A DNA stretch of 64,000 bases from Betaproteobacteria bacterium (lineage in GTDB: Bacteria; Pseudomonadota; Gammaproteobacteria; Burkholderiales; Burkholderiaceae_A): the NCBI GenBank assembly GCA_016868305.1, contig VGHK01000005.1:1-64000 (forward strand), given 5' to 3'. The translations under genes and the position numbers were made by a program. Below are positions 51,962 through 61,033 of the stretch, piece after piece. The notes beneath the pieces were generated by a model. That model saw only the letters and a program-made list of their open reading frames with translations, had not been told where the DNA came from and made no database searches. How positions within the stretch are numbered: the stretch's first letter is position 1; every line of letters begins with the position of its first letter.

Positions 51962-52673
51962 ACCGCGGGCCGGAAATGTCGACCAGGGCGAACTTCTTAA
52001 GTTCAGTGCCCTTGCCAGTCGCTGGTGGGACCCCAACAGCGACTTCAAACCGCTGCACCGTATCAACCCTTTGCGCCTAGGCTGGATAGACGGCTTATGC
52101 CCATTGGCAGGAATAAAGGCGCTCGACGTTGGTTGCGGAGGCGGCATTCTGGCCGAAGCAATGGCACAAAAAGGAGCCACGGTAAAGGGCATTGACCTTG
52201 CTGAGAAGCCGCTTAAGGTCGCGGAGCTTCATAGTCTGGAGTCAGGGGTGACGCTAGACTACGAGCGGATCGCTACGGAGGCTCTGGCTGCGAGAGAGCC
52301 AGGCCGATACGCACTGGTAACCTGCATGGAGATGCTTGAACACGTGCCCGACCCCGGGGCCATTGTGAGCGCCTGCGCCACCCTGGCCCAGCCCGGTGGC
52401 ACCGTCGTGTTTTCCACTCTGAACCGCAACCCAAAAAGTTTCCTGTTTGCCATCGTCGGGGCGGAATACATTCTGCGCCTATTGCCGCGCGGCACCCATG
52501 AGTATGAAAAGTTTATAAAGCCCTCGGAGCTCGCAGACTACGCACGGGCGGCAGGTCTGCAGCTTCTGCAAATGGTGGGCTTGCACTACAACCCCTTTAC
52601 CCAGGTCTATTCTCTCGGGCGCAATGTAGACGTCAACTACATCATGGCCTTTCGTAAGTCAGACACAGCCTAA
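51951..52673 (+). CDS. ubiG: Ubiquinone biosynthesis O-methyltransferase UbiG
   Basis: UbiG performs both O-methylations of ubiquinone synthesis using SAM. The N-terminal [20 protein letters not shown], motif [17 protein letters not shown] and the post-motif [16 protein letters not shown] are diagnostic, as is the C-terminal [21 protein letters not shown] set the start at a TTG at 51951, five bases after AGGAAG, overlapping the ompA end by 11 bp; the tracked 51861 would extend far into ompA. Length 240 is normal. Confidence 0.94.
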   Translation: MRAEPRAGNVDQGELLKFSALASRWWDPNSDFKPLHRINPLRLGWIDGLCPLAGIKALDVGCGGGILAEAMAQKGATVKGIDLAEKPLKVAELHSLESGVTLDYERIATEALAAREPGRYALVTCMEMLEHVPDPGAIVSACATLAQPGGTVVFSTLNRNPKSFLFAIVGAEYILRLLPRGTHEYEKFIKPSELADYARAAGLQLLQMVGLHYNPFTQVYSLGRNVDVNYIMAFRKSDTA

Positions 52674-52687
52674 GGGCAGCATTGTTT

Positions 52688-53440
52688 ATGTCGCAGAACC
52701 TTGCCTACAACCCAGACCTGCAGGCTAATAACTGGCCTAGGGCGCAGCCCCGCCCCGACTGGCAGGCGCGCTGGAGGGCTCAGAGCCGACAGGCAGTTTT
52801 GTTTGATTTAGACGGAACGCTGTTAGACACCTCAGCAGACCTCGGTGCGGTCGCAAATAGCCTTAGGGCAGACTTTGGGTTGGAGCCACTGTCACTTGAT
52901 GTGCTGCGGCCCTTCACCTCCCAAGGCGCCCGGGGAATGATTTTTAGGGGCCTTGACGTCAGCGATACCGACCCCCGCTACCCCGCGCTGCGAGAAACCT
53001 TCCTAAGCCGATATCAGGAGCATCTCTGCGTCCACACCCAGTTCATGCCGGGCCTTGAGGATCTGGTTAGTAACATTGAGGCGGCTGGTCTGCCCTGGGG
53101 CATCGTAACCAATAAGTTTTCCCGGTTCACAACGCCTCTTGTCGCAGCCTTGGGGCTTACCCCTCGTATGGCCGTCTGTGTATCAGGCGACACAACGGCC
53201 CATGCAAAACCCCACCCCGCCCCCTTATTGCACGCCTGCTCGCAGATAGACTTGCCGCCTGAGGCCGTGGTGTATGTGGGCGATGATCGCCGGGATATCC
53301 AAAGTGGGTTTAATGCCGGCTGCTTTACAGTGGCAGTAAACTTTGGGTTCGGCAGCGTCGGCGAACCTCTTCATCAGTGGGGAGCCGATGCCATAGTGGA
53401 AGACGCCCAGGCTCTGACCACGATTCTGCTTGCGACATAG
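52688..53440 (+). CDS. gph: Phosphoglycolate phosphatase-type HAD hydrolase
   Basis: A 250-residue haloacid-dehalogenase phosphatase with the nucleophile motif VLFDLDGTLLDTSADL, motif II-like GIVTNKFSRF and the acidic motif VYVGDDRRDIQ. The N-terminus carries ~35 extra residues before the HAD core. Position after ubiG supports Gph rather than another HAD. The start ATG at 52688 replaces the tracked TTG two codons earlier. A probable 6S RNA follows 17 bp after its stop. Confidence 0.88.
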   Translation: MSQNLAYNPDLQANNWPRAQPRPDWQARWRAQSRQAVLFDLDGTLLDTSADLGAVANSLRADFGLEPLSLDVLRPFTSQGARGMIFRGLDVSDTDPRYPALRETFLSRYQEHLCVHTQFMPGLEDLVSNIEAAGLPWGIVTNKFSRFTTPLVAALGLTPRMAVCVSGDTTAHAKPHPAPLLHACSQIDLPPEAVVYVGDDRRDIQSGFNAGCFTVAVNFGFGSVGEPLHQWGADAIVEDAQALTTILLAT

Positions 53441-53456
53441 AAATAACAGGCCTACA

Positions 53457-53642
53457 CTCAAGCTGTCTGTGGCGCCATGGCATTTGTTTCTCTGAACCAA
53501 TGCTTACGAGCTCGGGCTGAGAAATTGCCGGGTGGGCGTGAGCGTTCCACCGTCGAATGAACCCGAAACCTGGCTGACTCTACCCACCTGAACCGCGGTT
53601 CAGGAGTCTCAGGGCCGTGGAGGGCCACAGGCACTTCCCGAG
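53457..53642 (+). ncRNA. ssrS: 6S RNA (RNA polymerase regulator)
   Basis: The 186-nt span folds by eye into the 6S layout. A long closing stem pairs CTCAAG, CTGTGGC and CCATGGC at the 5' side with GCCGTGG, GCCACAG and CTT/GAG at the 3' side. The 5' bubble contains TTCTCTGAACCAAT (53488-53501), close to the E. coli product-RNA template CCCCTGAGCCGAT. The 3' bubble carries a hairpin CCTGAACC/GGTTCAGG, like E. coli CCTTGAACC/GGTTCAAGG. 6S mimics an open promoter to bind sigma-70 polymerase in stationary phase. E. coli 6S is 184 nt. Confidence 0.72.
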
Positions 53643-53709
53643 CAATATTCTGATAGTCTGGCGGGCTGAAGTGGGTGAGCCCCATATCTCTTTTGTGCCT
53701 GCTCGTCTC

Positions 53710-54882
53710 ATGCAAAACCTTTCTAAGTCCTCGTCTCAGTCTTCTTCCCCATCTAATCAGGGCCGGGTATTGTTTGACTTTCCCCGGCAAAACGCCGCGG
53801 GAAGCGTATGCACAGCCCAGGCCTGGGCACGAGTTCCCGAGCCCGTAGAGGGCAGCCGAAAAGAGGCGCTACTAACGGAGATCAAGGGGCAGCTCATAGC
53901 CCGTAACGCAGTCCTCATAGCCCACTATTATGTCGACGGTGCAATACAAGATCTGGCATGGGAGTCTGGCGGGTTCGTTGCAGATTCCCTGGAAATGGCT
54001 CGGTTCGGTAGGCAGCATTCAGCGCAGACCCTGGTAGTAGCCGGTGTGCGGTTTATGGGCGAGACGGCCAAGATTCTCTCCCCCGAAAAAACGGTTCTCA
54101 TGCCCGATCTAGAGGCAACCTGCTCACTCGACCTGGGCTGCCCTGCCGAAGACTTTGCGGCATTTTGCGATGCGCACCCTGAGCGCACGGTGGTGGTCTA
54201 TGCCAATACCAGTGCGGCAGTAAAGGCCCGGGCGGACGTCATGGTGACATCGTCTTGCGCGCTGGCAGTCGTCCACGATCTACATCAAAAAGGACAGAAA
54301 ATTTTATTTGCCCCAGATCGGCATCTGGGGCGATACATCCAAGAGCAAACCGGGGCTGACCTCTTAAACTGGGAGAGCCACTGTATCGTGCACGACGAAT
54401 TCAAGGCCAGCGAGCTCGCCGCCTTGAAGCAGCGACATCCCAAGGCTTTGGTGGTAGTGCACCCCGAAGCCGCGAAAGCGGTGATCGACCTCGCTGATGT
54501 AGTGGGATCAACCAGTGCCATGATTAGGGCCGTGGTAGAGGGAACAGCCGATGAGTACATTGTGGCCACCGACCAGGGTATTCTGCACCGCATGCGCCAA
54601 CTCGCACCCGGAAAGCGGCTTATTGAAGCCCCTACTGCGGGTACCAGTGCTACTTGTAAGAGTTGTGCCCACTGCCCCTGGATGGCCATGAACAGCCTGG
54701 TTGGGTTACGAGACTGTCTGGTATTTGGTGGCGCCCCTAACCCTTATGAAGTGCTCGTTGATCCAGCGATTAGTAACAAGGCGGTTCAGTGTATTGAGCG
54801 TATGCTGCGGTTTATTGCGGAGAACCCGGATAAGCTCGCACGCGCGCAGCATGGGTTTGTGAAGAATATCGGCGCGGCGTAA
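53710..54882 (+). CDS. nadA: Quinolinate synthase NadA
   Basis: NadA condenses iminoaspartate with dihydroxyacetone phosphate to quinolinate in NAD synthesis, using a [4Fe-4S] cluster. Substrate and fold motifs are [16 protein letters not shown] and [12 protein letters not shown]. Cluster cysteines are expected in [21 protein letters not shown] and [11 protein letters not shown]. The N-terminus chosen is the ATG at 53710 (390 residues), since the tracked 53617 would run into the 6S RNA. It pairs with nadC downstream; nadB is not in the window. It depends on the isc machinery encoded earlier. Confidence 0.94.
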   Translation: MQNLSKSSSQSSSPSNQGRVLFDFPRQNAAGSVCTAQAWARVPEPVEGSRKEALLTEIKGQLIARNAVLIAHYYVDGAIQDLAWESGGFVADSLEMARFGRQHSAQTLVVAGVRFMGETAKILSPEKTVLMPDLEATCSLDLGCPAEDFAAFCDAHPERTVVVYANTSAAVKARADVMVTSSCALAVVHDLHQKGQKILFAPDRHLGRYIQEQTGADLLNWESHCIVHDEFKASELAALKQRHPKALVVVHPEAAKAVIDLADVVGSTSAMIRAVVEGTADEYIVATDQGILHRMRQLAPGKRLIEAPTAGTSATCKSCAHCPWMAMNSLVGLRDCLVFGGAPNPYEVLVDPAISNKAVQCIERMLRFIAENPDKLARAQHGFVKNIGAA

Positions 54883-54942
54883 TTGGTTTGTCTATTAGGG
54901 TGGATTTTCCGCAACGGGCTTGCCGGTCCGACTATGATGGTC

Positions 54943-54994
54943 CAACCACAACCGTCCGACGACAACCGTCCCAATACAACGGCCGAACCACAAC
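54943..54994 (+). repeat. 14-bp tandem repeat in the nadC leader
   Basis: Units begin with ACAAC at 54948, 54962, 54976 and 54990, an exact 14-base period. The first two share ACAACCGTCC, the third reads ACAACGGCC, and the last runs into the nadC ATG. The phase just before also resembles the unit (GGTCCAACC). It fills most of the 112-bp gap between nadA and nadC. Confidence 0.7.
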
Positions 54995-55870
54995 ATGTTC
55001 TCCATTAACGAAGATCTGGCAGCAGCCCGTACCCGTAACATAGAGGACGCATTACGCGAGGATATCGGGCGCTGCGACCACACGGCTTTGCTTATATCCG
55101 ACGCGCCCGCCACGGCCGTCTTAAAAGTACGTGAGTCGGCGGTACTCTGCGGACGCGACTGGTTCGAAGGCTGTTTCCGGCGGCTGGACCCCGCGGCCAA
55201 AATCAACTGGGACTACGCCGAAGGTGAGCTCATGCAGGCCAACAGCAAGGTATGCCAGGTGTCTGGACGATCAAGGGCGCTGCTTACGGGCGAGCGGCCT
55301 GCTTTGAATTTTCTGCAACTCTTGTCAGCCACTGCGACCGCAGCCAGTAGGCATCGCCAGGCCATCGAAGGCGCAAGCCCCAACCCGAAAGGCTGCCAGA
55401 TACTCGATACTCGAAAAACCCTCCCCGGCCTTCGCCAGGCGCAGAAGTACGCCGTTCGAGTGGGTGGCGGCGGCAATCAGCGGCTAGCCCTCTGGGATGG
55501 CATTTTGATTAAAGAGAACCACATTGCAGCAGCCGGCGGCATTGCCCCGGCCCTCCAGGCCGCCCGAGCACTTCATGCAGGCGTGTCGATTCAAATCGAA
55601 GTGGAATCGTTAGACGAATTACGGCAGGCGCTTGACGCGGGAGCAGAGAGTATCTTGCTGGACAATTTTGGGCTCGAGGCCATGCGCGAGGCGGTGAAAA
55701 TTGCCCAGCAACACGCGGGTAGGGGTAGCGCCCAGGCCCTGCTTGAGGCCTCTGGCGGGCTGGGCTTAGAAGACCTGCGTGCGGTTGCCAAAACCGGAGT
55801 CGACCGTATCTCGGTGGGGCGCCTCACCAAAGACGTTCAGGCGGTGGATTTTTCGCTGCGCATTGTCTAG
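54995..55870 (+). CDS. nadC: Quinolinate phosphoribosyltransferase NadC
   Basis: NadC converts quinolinate and PRPP to nicotinate mononucleotide. At 291 residues it is full length. Diagnostic segments are LDTRKTLPGLRQAQKYAVRVGGG, with the catalytic Arg/Lys, and the ILIKENHIAAAGG loop. The later SIQIEVESLDEL and ILLDNF stretches give the barrel's phosphate-binding strands. It follows nadA by 112 bp containing a 14-bp tandem repeat and a TATGAT sequence (54933-54938) that might be a -10 element. Catalytic residues appear intact. Confidence 0.95.
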   Translation: MFSINEDLAAARTRNIEDALREDIGRCDHTALLISDAPATAVLKVRESAVLCGRDWFEGCFRRLDPAAKINWDYAEGELMQANSKVCQVSGRSRALLTGERPALNFLQLLSATATAASRHRQAIEGASPNPKGCQILDTRKTLPGLRQAQKYAVRVGGGGNQRLALWDGILIKENHIAAAGGIAPALQAARALHAGVSIQIEVESLDELRQALDAGAESILLDNFGLEAMREAVKIAQQHAGRGSAQALLEASGGLGLEDLRAVAKTGVDRISVGRLTKDVQAVDFSLRIV

Positions 55871-55905
55871 CCTAGGTCATTGCGAGATACCCTCTTCGTC
55901 TCGAA

Positions 55906-56661
55906 ATGCAAAACTCCCCTTCTCACGAAAACGGCCTTGTTCGGGTGTCCAAGCTTCTTGCCGAACGCGGATTTTGTTCACGCCGCGAGGCGGACCTCTA
56001 CATTGCACAGGGAATGGTGCTGGTGGACGGCAATGTAATAACCGAGCTCGGTACACGGGCCCATCCGAGCCAGACGGTAAGCCTCGCCAAAGGCGCTCAG
56101 TTACAGCAGGCGCAGCGCGTCACCGTAATTTTGAATAAGCCCGTGGGCTACGTATCGCATGCAGACGACGATAAGGCATACCCTGAAGCGGTCACCCTAA
56201 TTACGTCGGAGAACGAATGGGCAGAAGGTCCTGCAAAAACAGGCGTTCGACTAAACACCCGGGGCCTTGCCCCTGCAGGCCGGCTCGATATCGACTCCAC
56301 TGGCATGTTGGTACTTACGCAAGACGGACGGATTGCACGACAGCTCATAGGGGAAGACTCTCCCTTCGAAAAGGAATACCTGGTACGGGTACAAGGACGA
56401 CTGAGCCCCGAGGGACTGGCCCTGCTCAACCATGGTCTATCGCTCGATGGCAAGGCACTCAAGCCCGCGAAGGTGTCCTGGCAGAACGAAGATCAGCTGC
56501 GGTTTGCCCTGCGCGAGGGCAAGAAGCGTCAGATACGGCGAATGTGCGAACTCGTTGGGCTCAAAGTGGTCGGCCTCAGGCGCATTCGTATTGGTCGCAT
56601 CATGCTGGGCAGTCTACCTGTGGGGCAATGGCGACGGTTAGGAGCCGTGGAGAGGTTCTAA
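55906..56661 (+). CDS. 23S rRNA pseudouridine synthase, RluB/RluF type
   Basis: A 251-residue RsuA-family pseudouridine synthase. An S4 RNA-binding domain ([21 protein letters not shown]) is followed by the catalytic domain. The active-site Asp lies in [31 protein letters not shown] and [15 protein letters not shown] are family motifs, and the last resembles RluF more than RluB. Target nucleotide in 23S rRNA is inferred from this. It is 35 bp after nadC; a repeated hairpin element follows its 3' end. Confidence 0.88.
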   Translation: MQNSPSHENGLVRVSKLLAERGFCSRREADLYIAQGMVLVDGNVITELGTRAHPSQTVSLAKGAQLQQAQRVTVILNKPVGYVSHADDDKAYPEAVTLITSENEWAEGPAKTGVRLNTRGLAPAGRLDIDSTGMLVLTQDGRIARQLIGEDSPFEKEYLVRVQGRLSPEGLALLNHGLSLDGKALKPAKVSWQNEDQLRFALREGKKRQIRRMCELVGLKVVGLRRIRIGRIMLGSLPVGQWRRLGAVERF

Positions 56662-56680
56662 CTGCGGCCCTCAGTAGCAA

Positions 56681-56754
56681 TCGCTCGGGCCCTGCAGGGG
56701 ATTCGCGACTCCACCTTCGTTCCGTCGCAAATAACCCCTGCAGTCCCTCGGGCT
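56681..56754. repeat. Dispersed hairpin repeat A, copy 1
   Basis: A 74-bp element repeated at 60574-60647 with about 70 identical positions. Inside it CTGCAGGGGATTCGCGAC (56692-56709) and a near-complement (56724-56743) make a long imperfect stem with a 14-base loop. It follows the 3' end of the pseudouridine synthase gene. Confidence 0.85.
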
Positions 56755-56871
56755 GCGCACCGCAAATAGCTGCCGCATATCACCACAAAGCACAGCTGCC
56801 ACACCAAGCACGAAGGGCCGGGGAGCGCATGAACGGGACGCCGACGAGCGTTGCGAATGCCGCGAGGAGGC

Positions 56872-56896
56872 GACCGGTCATGGGCTAGACCGGCCC
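56872..56896. repeat. Dispersed hairpin repeat B, copy 1
   Basis: The 25-bp sequence starting CGACCGGTCATGGGC is repeated at 60513-60537 with two differences. CCGGTC and GACCGG pair around an eight-base loop. In this gap B follows A; in the second gap B precedes A. Confidence 0.8.
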
Positions 56897-56933
56897 GAAC
56901 CTAAGCACATGCTCGGGCGGCCCTCAACCTAAG

Positions 56934-57359
56934 TTACTTCGCAAACAACCGATCTGGATGCGCCATAGCCTTGAACTCAATGGCATTGCCCGACGGGTCG
57001 AGGAAGAACATCGTTGCCTGCTCCCCCACTTCACCCTTAAACCGAATGTAAGGCTCAATGATGAACTTGGTACCCGCTTTTTTCAGGCGTTCGGCCAAGG
57101 ATTCCCACTCGGGCATAGACAACACAATGCCAAAGTGCCGCACGGGAACGTCGTGCGCATCGACCTCATTGTGCCCCGCACCCCGTGCTTCCCCCTTAGA
57201 AAGATGGGCTACGATCTGATGCCCGTAAAAGTTAAAGTCTACCCACTCGTGAGAGCTACGGCCTTCCGAGCAGCCCAGAAGCTCCCCATAAAACCGGCGC
57301 GCCTCGGCAAGGTCGTCGACCGGAAACGCCAGATGAAAAGGGTGTTTTACTGTTGACAT
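56934..57359 (-). CDS. VOC-superfamily dioxygenase/glyoxalase-like protein
   Basis: A 141-residue VOC protein. Landmarks are [19 protein letters not shown] at the start of module one, [12 protein letters not shown] at the start of module two, and the metal Glu in GNAIEFKAM. The ATG at 57359 directly precedes the family N-terminus and has AGGAG upstream; the tracked start at 57455 adds an unrelated leader. [13 protein letters not shown] is typical of extradiol-type bleomycin-resistance-like members. Substrate unknown. It is transcribed towards the repeat-rich gap. Confidence 0.87.
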   Translation of the reverse strand: MSTVKHPFHLAFPVDDLAEARRFYGELLGCSEGRSSHEWVDFNFYGHQIVAHLSKGEARGAGHNEVDAHDVPVRHFGIVLSMPEWESLAERLKKAGTKFIIEPYIRFKGEVGEQATMFFLDPSGNAIEFKAMAHPDRLFAK

Positions 57360-57479
57360 GTTGGTACCTACTCCTTTCACAATACCGGGAAATCTAGCAT
57401 AAGCAATACCTAAGTTTCTTGGTAGAAAAGCCAATCGGCCCATGAAGGCGGCCACACGATCATGGCCACTGCTCCCAAT

Positions 57480-59141
57480 TCAGTCGAGCCCCATTGCTCC
57501 TTTCAGCGTAGGAAAAACCCGATGACTTCCTATAGCGTCAATAAGACCAAGGCGCGTCATGGTGGCCAAAGGCTCTGGTCGAATTGACGCAAGGTGCAGA
57601 GTAACCCCCCTTGCGGCAAGAAAGGCATCCGAAGACTGCAATGCATCGACGCCAGTGCTGTCTATCGCCAGAAGCGTTGAACAGTCAAGCACCAGGGTCT
57701 TGGGAAGGGCCAGCTTTGGATCCATCAGGGGCTCTAAGCAGCTCACCGCCCCAAAGAACAATACACCGGTGATGCGCTGTACCTGTATCTCAGGGGCAAC
57801 GATGCCGCGTGCATGACGCTCGGCATCGCTAATAACCTCAAGCTTGGTGAGCTGAGACATGCGCCAGATAAAAAAGATGCAGGCAAGGCCAATACCTACC
57901 TCAACCGCCACAGTGATATCCACCACAATTGTCAGCAAGAAGGTAGACAGCAGGGTGATGCGATAGCCCATCGAGTACTGCCTAAGCCGCCCAAAGATAC
58001 GCCACTCTCCCATGTTGTAGGCCACTACCAGGGCGGTTGCCGAGAGCGCTACCAGCGGGATGTCTTCTGCAAGCGGGGCAGCCCCCAGAACAATTAAAAG
58101 TAAGGCCAGCGCATGAACCATGCCAGAGACTGGCGACTTCGCCCCCGCCCGAATATTGGTAACGGTCCGAGCCACCGTGCCTGTTGCGCAGAACCCCCCA
58201 AACAAGGGGCTCGCAATATTGGCAATCCCTTGGGCCATGAGTTCCTGATTCGGGTCGTGTCGCGCCTTGGTCAGACCGTCTGCCACCCGAGCACAGAGCA
58301 AAGACTCCACCGCTCCAAGAAGAGCGATAGTGATAATTGGGGCGAAAAGAAACTGGATCGTGCCCCATTCGAAAGCCGGTAGCTCGAAAGTTGGCAGACC
58401 TCGCGGTATTTCACCGAACCGACTGCCAATCGTCTCGATCGGCAGACCGCTCATCGCGACCACAACCGTGCTGCCCACGATAGCAATCAGGCTCCCCGGA
58501 AGCCGCGAGATAACCCTGCCCAAAAGCCCAGGCTGCTCGTTATAACTCTTAGGCCAGAGCAAAATGGTGGCCAGACAGGCAAGCCCGAAGGTAAAGGTGA
58601 TCCAGTCAATTCCCGAAATCAAAAGAGCAATCGCCTTGATCTTGGCGAAGAACTCGGCAGGCAAGGCCGGGCCAGGAAGACCCAGAAACTCCTTGACCTG
58701 AGACAACGCAATGAGAACCGCAATGCCGCTGGTGAACCCGGTGACAATCGAAATAGGAATCAGTCGTATCAAATCCCCCATGCGCAGAAAACCCATAATG
58801 ACCATTAAGACACCAGCGCAGGCCGTCGCGATAAGCAGATTGGGGATTCCGTAGCGCTCGACGATGGCATAGACCACCACAATAAAGGCGCCCGCGGGCC
58901 CCCCTATCTGGACACTGGAGCCACCTAGCGCTGAAATCAGAAAGCCAGCAATAATCGCCGTGAACAATCCTGCCTGAGGTGGCAGACCTGATGCGATTGC
59001 AAAGGTCATGGCCAGAGGCAGGGCTACAAAGCCCACCGTGATACCGGCCGAAAGGTCTGCCAAGAAGTGTTGGCGACTGTACTGGGGAAGGTGATCGAGA
59101 AGCCGAGGCCTGAAGCGATTAACGGTGTGCGGCAAACCCAT
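57480..59141 (-). CDS. SulP-family anion transporter with STAS domain
   Basis: A 553-residue inner-membrane carrier of the SulP family, which imports sulfate, bicarbonate or dicarboxylates with sodium or protons. The N-terminal part has SAGITVGFVALPLAMTFAIASG and GGSSVQIGGPAGAFIVVV, with about ten to twelve helices. A STAS domain (from about 430) contains TLVLDCSTLLAIDSTGVDAL. The substrate cannot be read from sequence; sulfate is the default. It is divergent from an MFS gene with only 24 bp between. Confidence 0.92.
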   Translation of the reverse strand: MGLPHTVNRFRPRLLDHLPQYSRQHFLADLSAGITVGFVALPLAMTFAIASGLPPQAGLFTAIIAGFLISALGGSSVQIGGPAGAFIVVVYAIVERYGIPNLLIATACAGVLMVIMGFLRMGDLIRLIPISIVTGFTSGIAVLIALSQVKEFLGLPGPALPAEFFAKIKAIALLISGIDWITFTFGLACLATILLWPKSYNEQPGLLGRVISRLPGSLIAIVGSTVVVAMSGLPIETIGSRFGEIPRGLPTFELPAFEWGTIQFLFAPIITIALLGAVESLLCARVADGLTKARHDPNQELMAQGIANIASPLFGGFCATGTVARTVTNIRAGAKSPVSGMVHALALLLIVLGAAPLAEDIPLVALSATALVVAYNMGEWRIFGRLRQYSMGYRITLLSTFLLTIVVDITVAVEVGIGLACIFFIWRMSQLTKLEVISDAERHARGIVAPEIQVQRITGVLFFGAVSCLEPLMDPKLALPKTLVLDCSTLLAIDSTGVDALQSSDAFLAARGVTLHLASIRPEPLATMTRLGLIDAIGSHRVFPTLKGAMGLD

Positions 59142-59165
59142 GCCAGATTATGCAATGATCTGGCC

Positions 59166-60479
59166 GTGAAAATTCTTGTTAGCCTGCTTTTAGCCCATAT
59201 TTTTTCGATGCTGGGCTTCTCGAGTTACGCAGTGGCTCTTACCCATTTACAGGACCTGTGGCAGCTCTCTAATACCGAAGCAGGACTTATCGCCAGCGGG
59301 TTTTTCGCCGGCTATATGGTGAGCGTGTCTATGTGGTCGGCGATGACCGATCGGCGAGATGCACGCCGAATCTATGCCCTTGGCTGCCTGGTAAGTAGTG
59401 CCGCCTCCCTGGGGTTTGGGCTCTTTGCCCAGGGCTTTGCCTCGGCGATGGTCTTTCAGCTGCTCCTGGGGGCGGGGGTCGCCGCAACCTACATGCCGGG
59501 GCTGCGAATCCTCGCCGAACGGCTTCTCGGAGAGGCTAATCAGAGCCGCGCGGTGTCCTTCTACACTGCCTTCTTTGGGATTGGTGTGGCAAGTTCGTTG
59601 GTCTTATCTGGATGGGCCTTGGATGCCTTGGGGTGGCGCTGGGCTATGGCACTTCCGGCCATGGGGCCGGTCGTTGCCCTCAGCCTTATGGCGTTTGCCA
59701 CCGGCTGGTTAACAGAGGGGCAACGGTACAGGGCGCAAGGGTCGCCGCACACGAGGGCTGGATCAGCATCAGGGCCGCGGTCCGACAAAGAGGGCCCGGC
59801 GCCAAAGGCCATCCCTGGCTTTTTTGAACTGATCTTTCCGGTGCGCGCCTGGAGGCAGGCCTTGCGTGAAAAGGCGGTCGTGGGCTATACCGTGGGCTAC
59901 GGGGTGCACTGCCTAGAGCTCTTCGGCTCTCGCTCCTGGACGGTGGCCTTTCTTGCGTTTATGGTCTCGCTCAACCCCGAAGGTACTGTTCCTATGACAG
60001 CAGCGGCTATGGCTGCGGTTGTCAACCTTATTTCCGTTCCCGCGTCCATCCTTGGCAACGAGATGGCGCTGCGCCTGGGCCGTCGCGCCTGGATTGTTCT
60101 GGTGATGACTTCGGGAAGCTTAGTCGGCGTCGCTATGGGTCTTCTCGCCGATGCCCACTGGATGCTGGTCTTTGCGCTCGTAGGCCTGCACTCAATGCTC
60201 ATCATGGCCGACTCGGCCTCACTCACAGCGGGCATGGTGGCAAGCGCTCCCGCCGAGGTGCGGGGGGCAGCCATGGGCTTTTATTCCCTGGTCGGGTTCG
60301 GCGCCGGCGCGCTAGGGCCCGCCATCTTCGGGCTAGCGCTAGACCTCTCCGGTGGGGCTACCGAGCCAATCGCCTGGGCCGCGGGGTTTCTGGCCCTTGG
60401 ACTGGGATGTCTTGCCTATCCATTCATTGACCGACGGCTCTTTGGATCCAGCCCATTTAAGGCAAAAACAGGCGGTTAA
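59166..60479 (+). CDS. MFS transporter
   Basis: A 437-residue major facilitator protein of about twelve helices. It starts at a GTG (59166: VKILVSLLLAHIFSMLGFSS) because the tracked 59067 start overlaps the divergent SulP gene. MFS landmarks are YMVSVSMWSAMTDRRDARR (motif A) and FYTAFFGIGVASSLVLSGWAL. Repeats B and A follow its stop. Neither substrate nor family subgroup is recognised. Confidence 0.85.
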   Translation: MKILVSLLLAHIFSMLGFSSYAVALTHLQDLWQLSNTEAGLIASGFFAGYMVSVSMWSAMTDRRDARRIYALGCLVSSAASLGFGLFAQGFASAMVFQLLLGAGVAATYMPGLRILAERLLGEANQSRAVSFYTAFFGIGVASSLVLSGWALDALGWRWAMALPAMGPVVALSLMAFATGWLTEGQRYRAQGSPHTRAGSASGPRSDKEGPAPKAIPGFFELIFPVRAWRQALREKAVVGYTVGYGVHCLELFGSRSWTVAFLAFMVSLNPEGTVPMTAAAMAAVVNLISVPASILGNEMALRLGRRAWIVLVMTSGSLVGVAMGLLADAHWMLVFALVGLHSMLIMADSASLTAGMVASAPAEVRGAAMGFYSLVGFGAGALGPAIFGLALDLSGGATEPIAWAAGFLALGLGCLAYPFIDRRLFGSSPFKAKTGG

Positions 60480-60512
60480 CCCGGGATTATTATTGCTCTG
60501 AAGCCATAGCCA

Positions 60513-60537
60513 CGACCGGTCACGGGCGAGACCGGCC
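60513..60537. repeat. Dispersed hairpin repeat B, copy 2
   Basis: The second copy of repeat B (CGACCGGTCACGGGCGAGAC...) keeps the CCGGTC/GACCGG stem with a changed loop. It lies 34 bp after the MFS stop and 36 bp before repeat A copy 2. Confidence 0.8.
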
Positions 60538-60573
60538 TTCAATCTTAGTTATTGCCCGGGTCCTGGATCCAGT

Positions 60574-60647
60574 TCGCTCGGGCCCTGCAGGAGATTCGCG
60601 ACTCCACCTTCGTTCCGTCGCAAATAACCCCCGCAGTCCCTCGAGCC
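60574..60647. repeat. Dispersed hairpin repeat A, copy 2
   Basis: About 70 of 74 positions match copy 1 in the same orientation, roughly 3.9 kb apart. It lies between the MFS gene and the convergent small protein gene, ending six bases from the latter's stop. Confidence 0.85.
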
Positions 60648-60652
60648 CGTCT

Positions 60653-60997
60653 CTAAATCCGAGGGGCCGGCGCCGCGGGATTAACCATCACGTCGCCACT
60701 GCACCCCGCCATTCGGGCCACAGGCGTAGGCATCGCAACCACAATGCGCGCACCCGCAGAACGCAAGAGCGTGCGCTGCACAGGGCTTGCCTCTATCCAC
60801 CACCAGCCGTCTGCAAGCTGGTCGCGCACGGGCAGCCCTAAGGCAAAGACCGCTTCGGGCGGAACCTGAGGTGCCCAGACAAGACTGGGTAGGGGCTCTT
60901 CGCGTGCGGACTGCACGGCAACCCATAGACTAACCGCTGCAAAAACGAGCGCAACCAAGAAGCCCAGTGCAGCGAGGTGTGGGTGTCGGTGCGCCAT
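60653..60997 (-). CDS. Small single-helix membrane protein, unknown function
   Basis: A 114-residue ORF with an N-terminal membrane helix (LAALGFLVALVFAAVSLWVAV) and a periplasmic-looking remainder (DQLADGWWWIEASPVQRTLL, ARIVVAMPTPVARMAGCSGD). No family is recognised. The helix near the N-terminus and a position 36 bp downstream of an MFS gene on the same strand make it a plausible real gene. Confidence 0.6.
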   Translation of the reverse strand: MAHRHPHLAALGFLVALVFAAVSLWVAVQSAREEPLPSLVWAPQVPPEAVFALGLPVRDQLADGWWWIEASPVQRTLLRSAGARIVVAMPTPVARMAGCSGDVMVNPAAPAPRI

Positions 60998-61033
60998 GAT
61001 CAGAGTGCGGCCTAGCCCTGAGGGGCGCTGGGC

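Noticed and set aside
54943-54994. Possible CRISPR-like array
   Set aside because: The units are 14 bp, back to back and without unique spacers, so this is a simple tandem repeat.
56217-56888. 223-codon plus-strand ORF running through the pseudouridine synthase gene into the repeats
   Set aside because: It is an out-of-frame shadow of the synthase, extended by repeat sequence.
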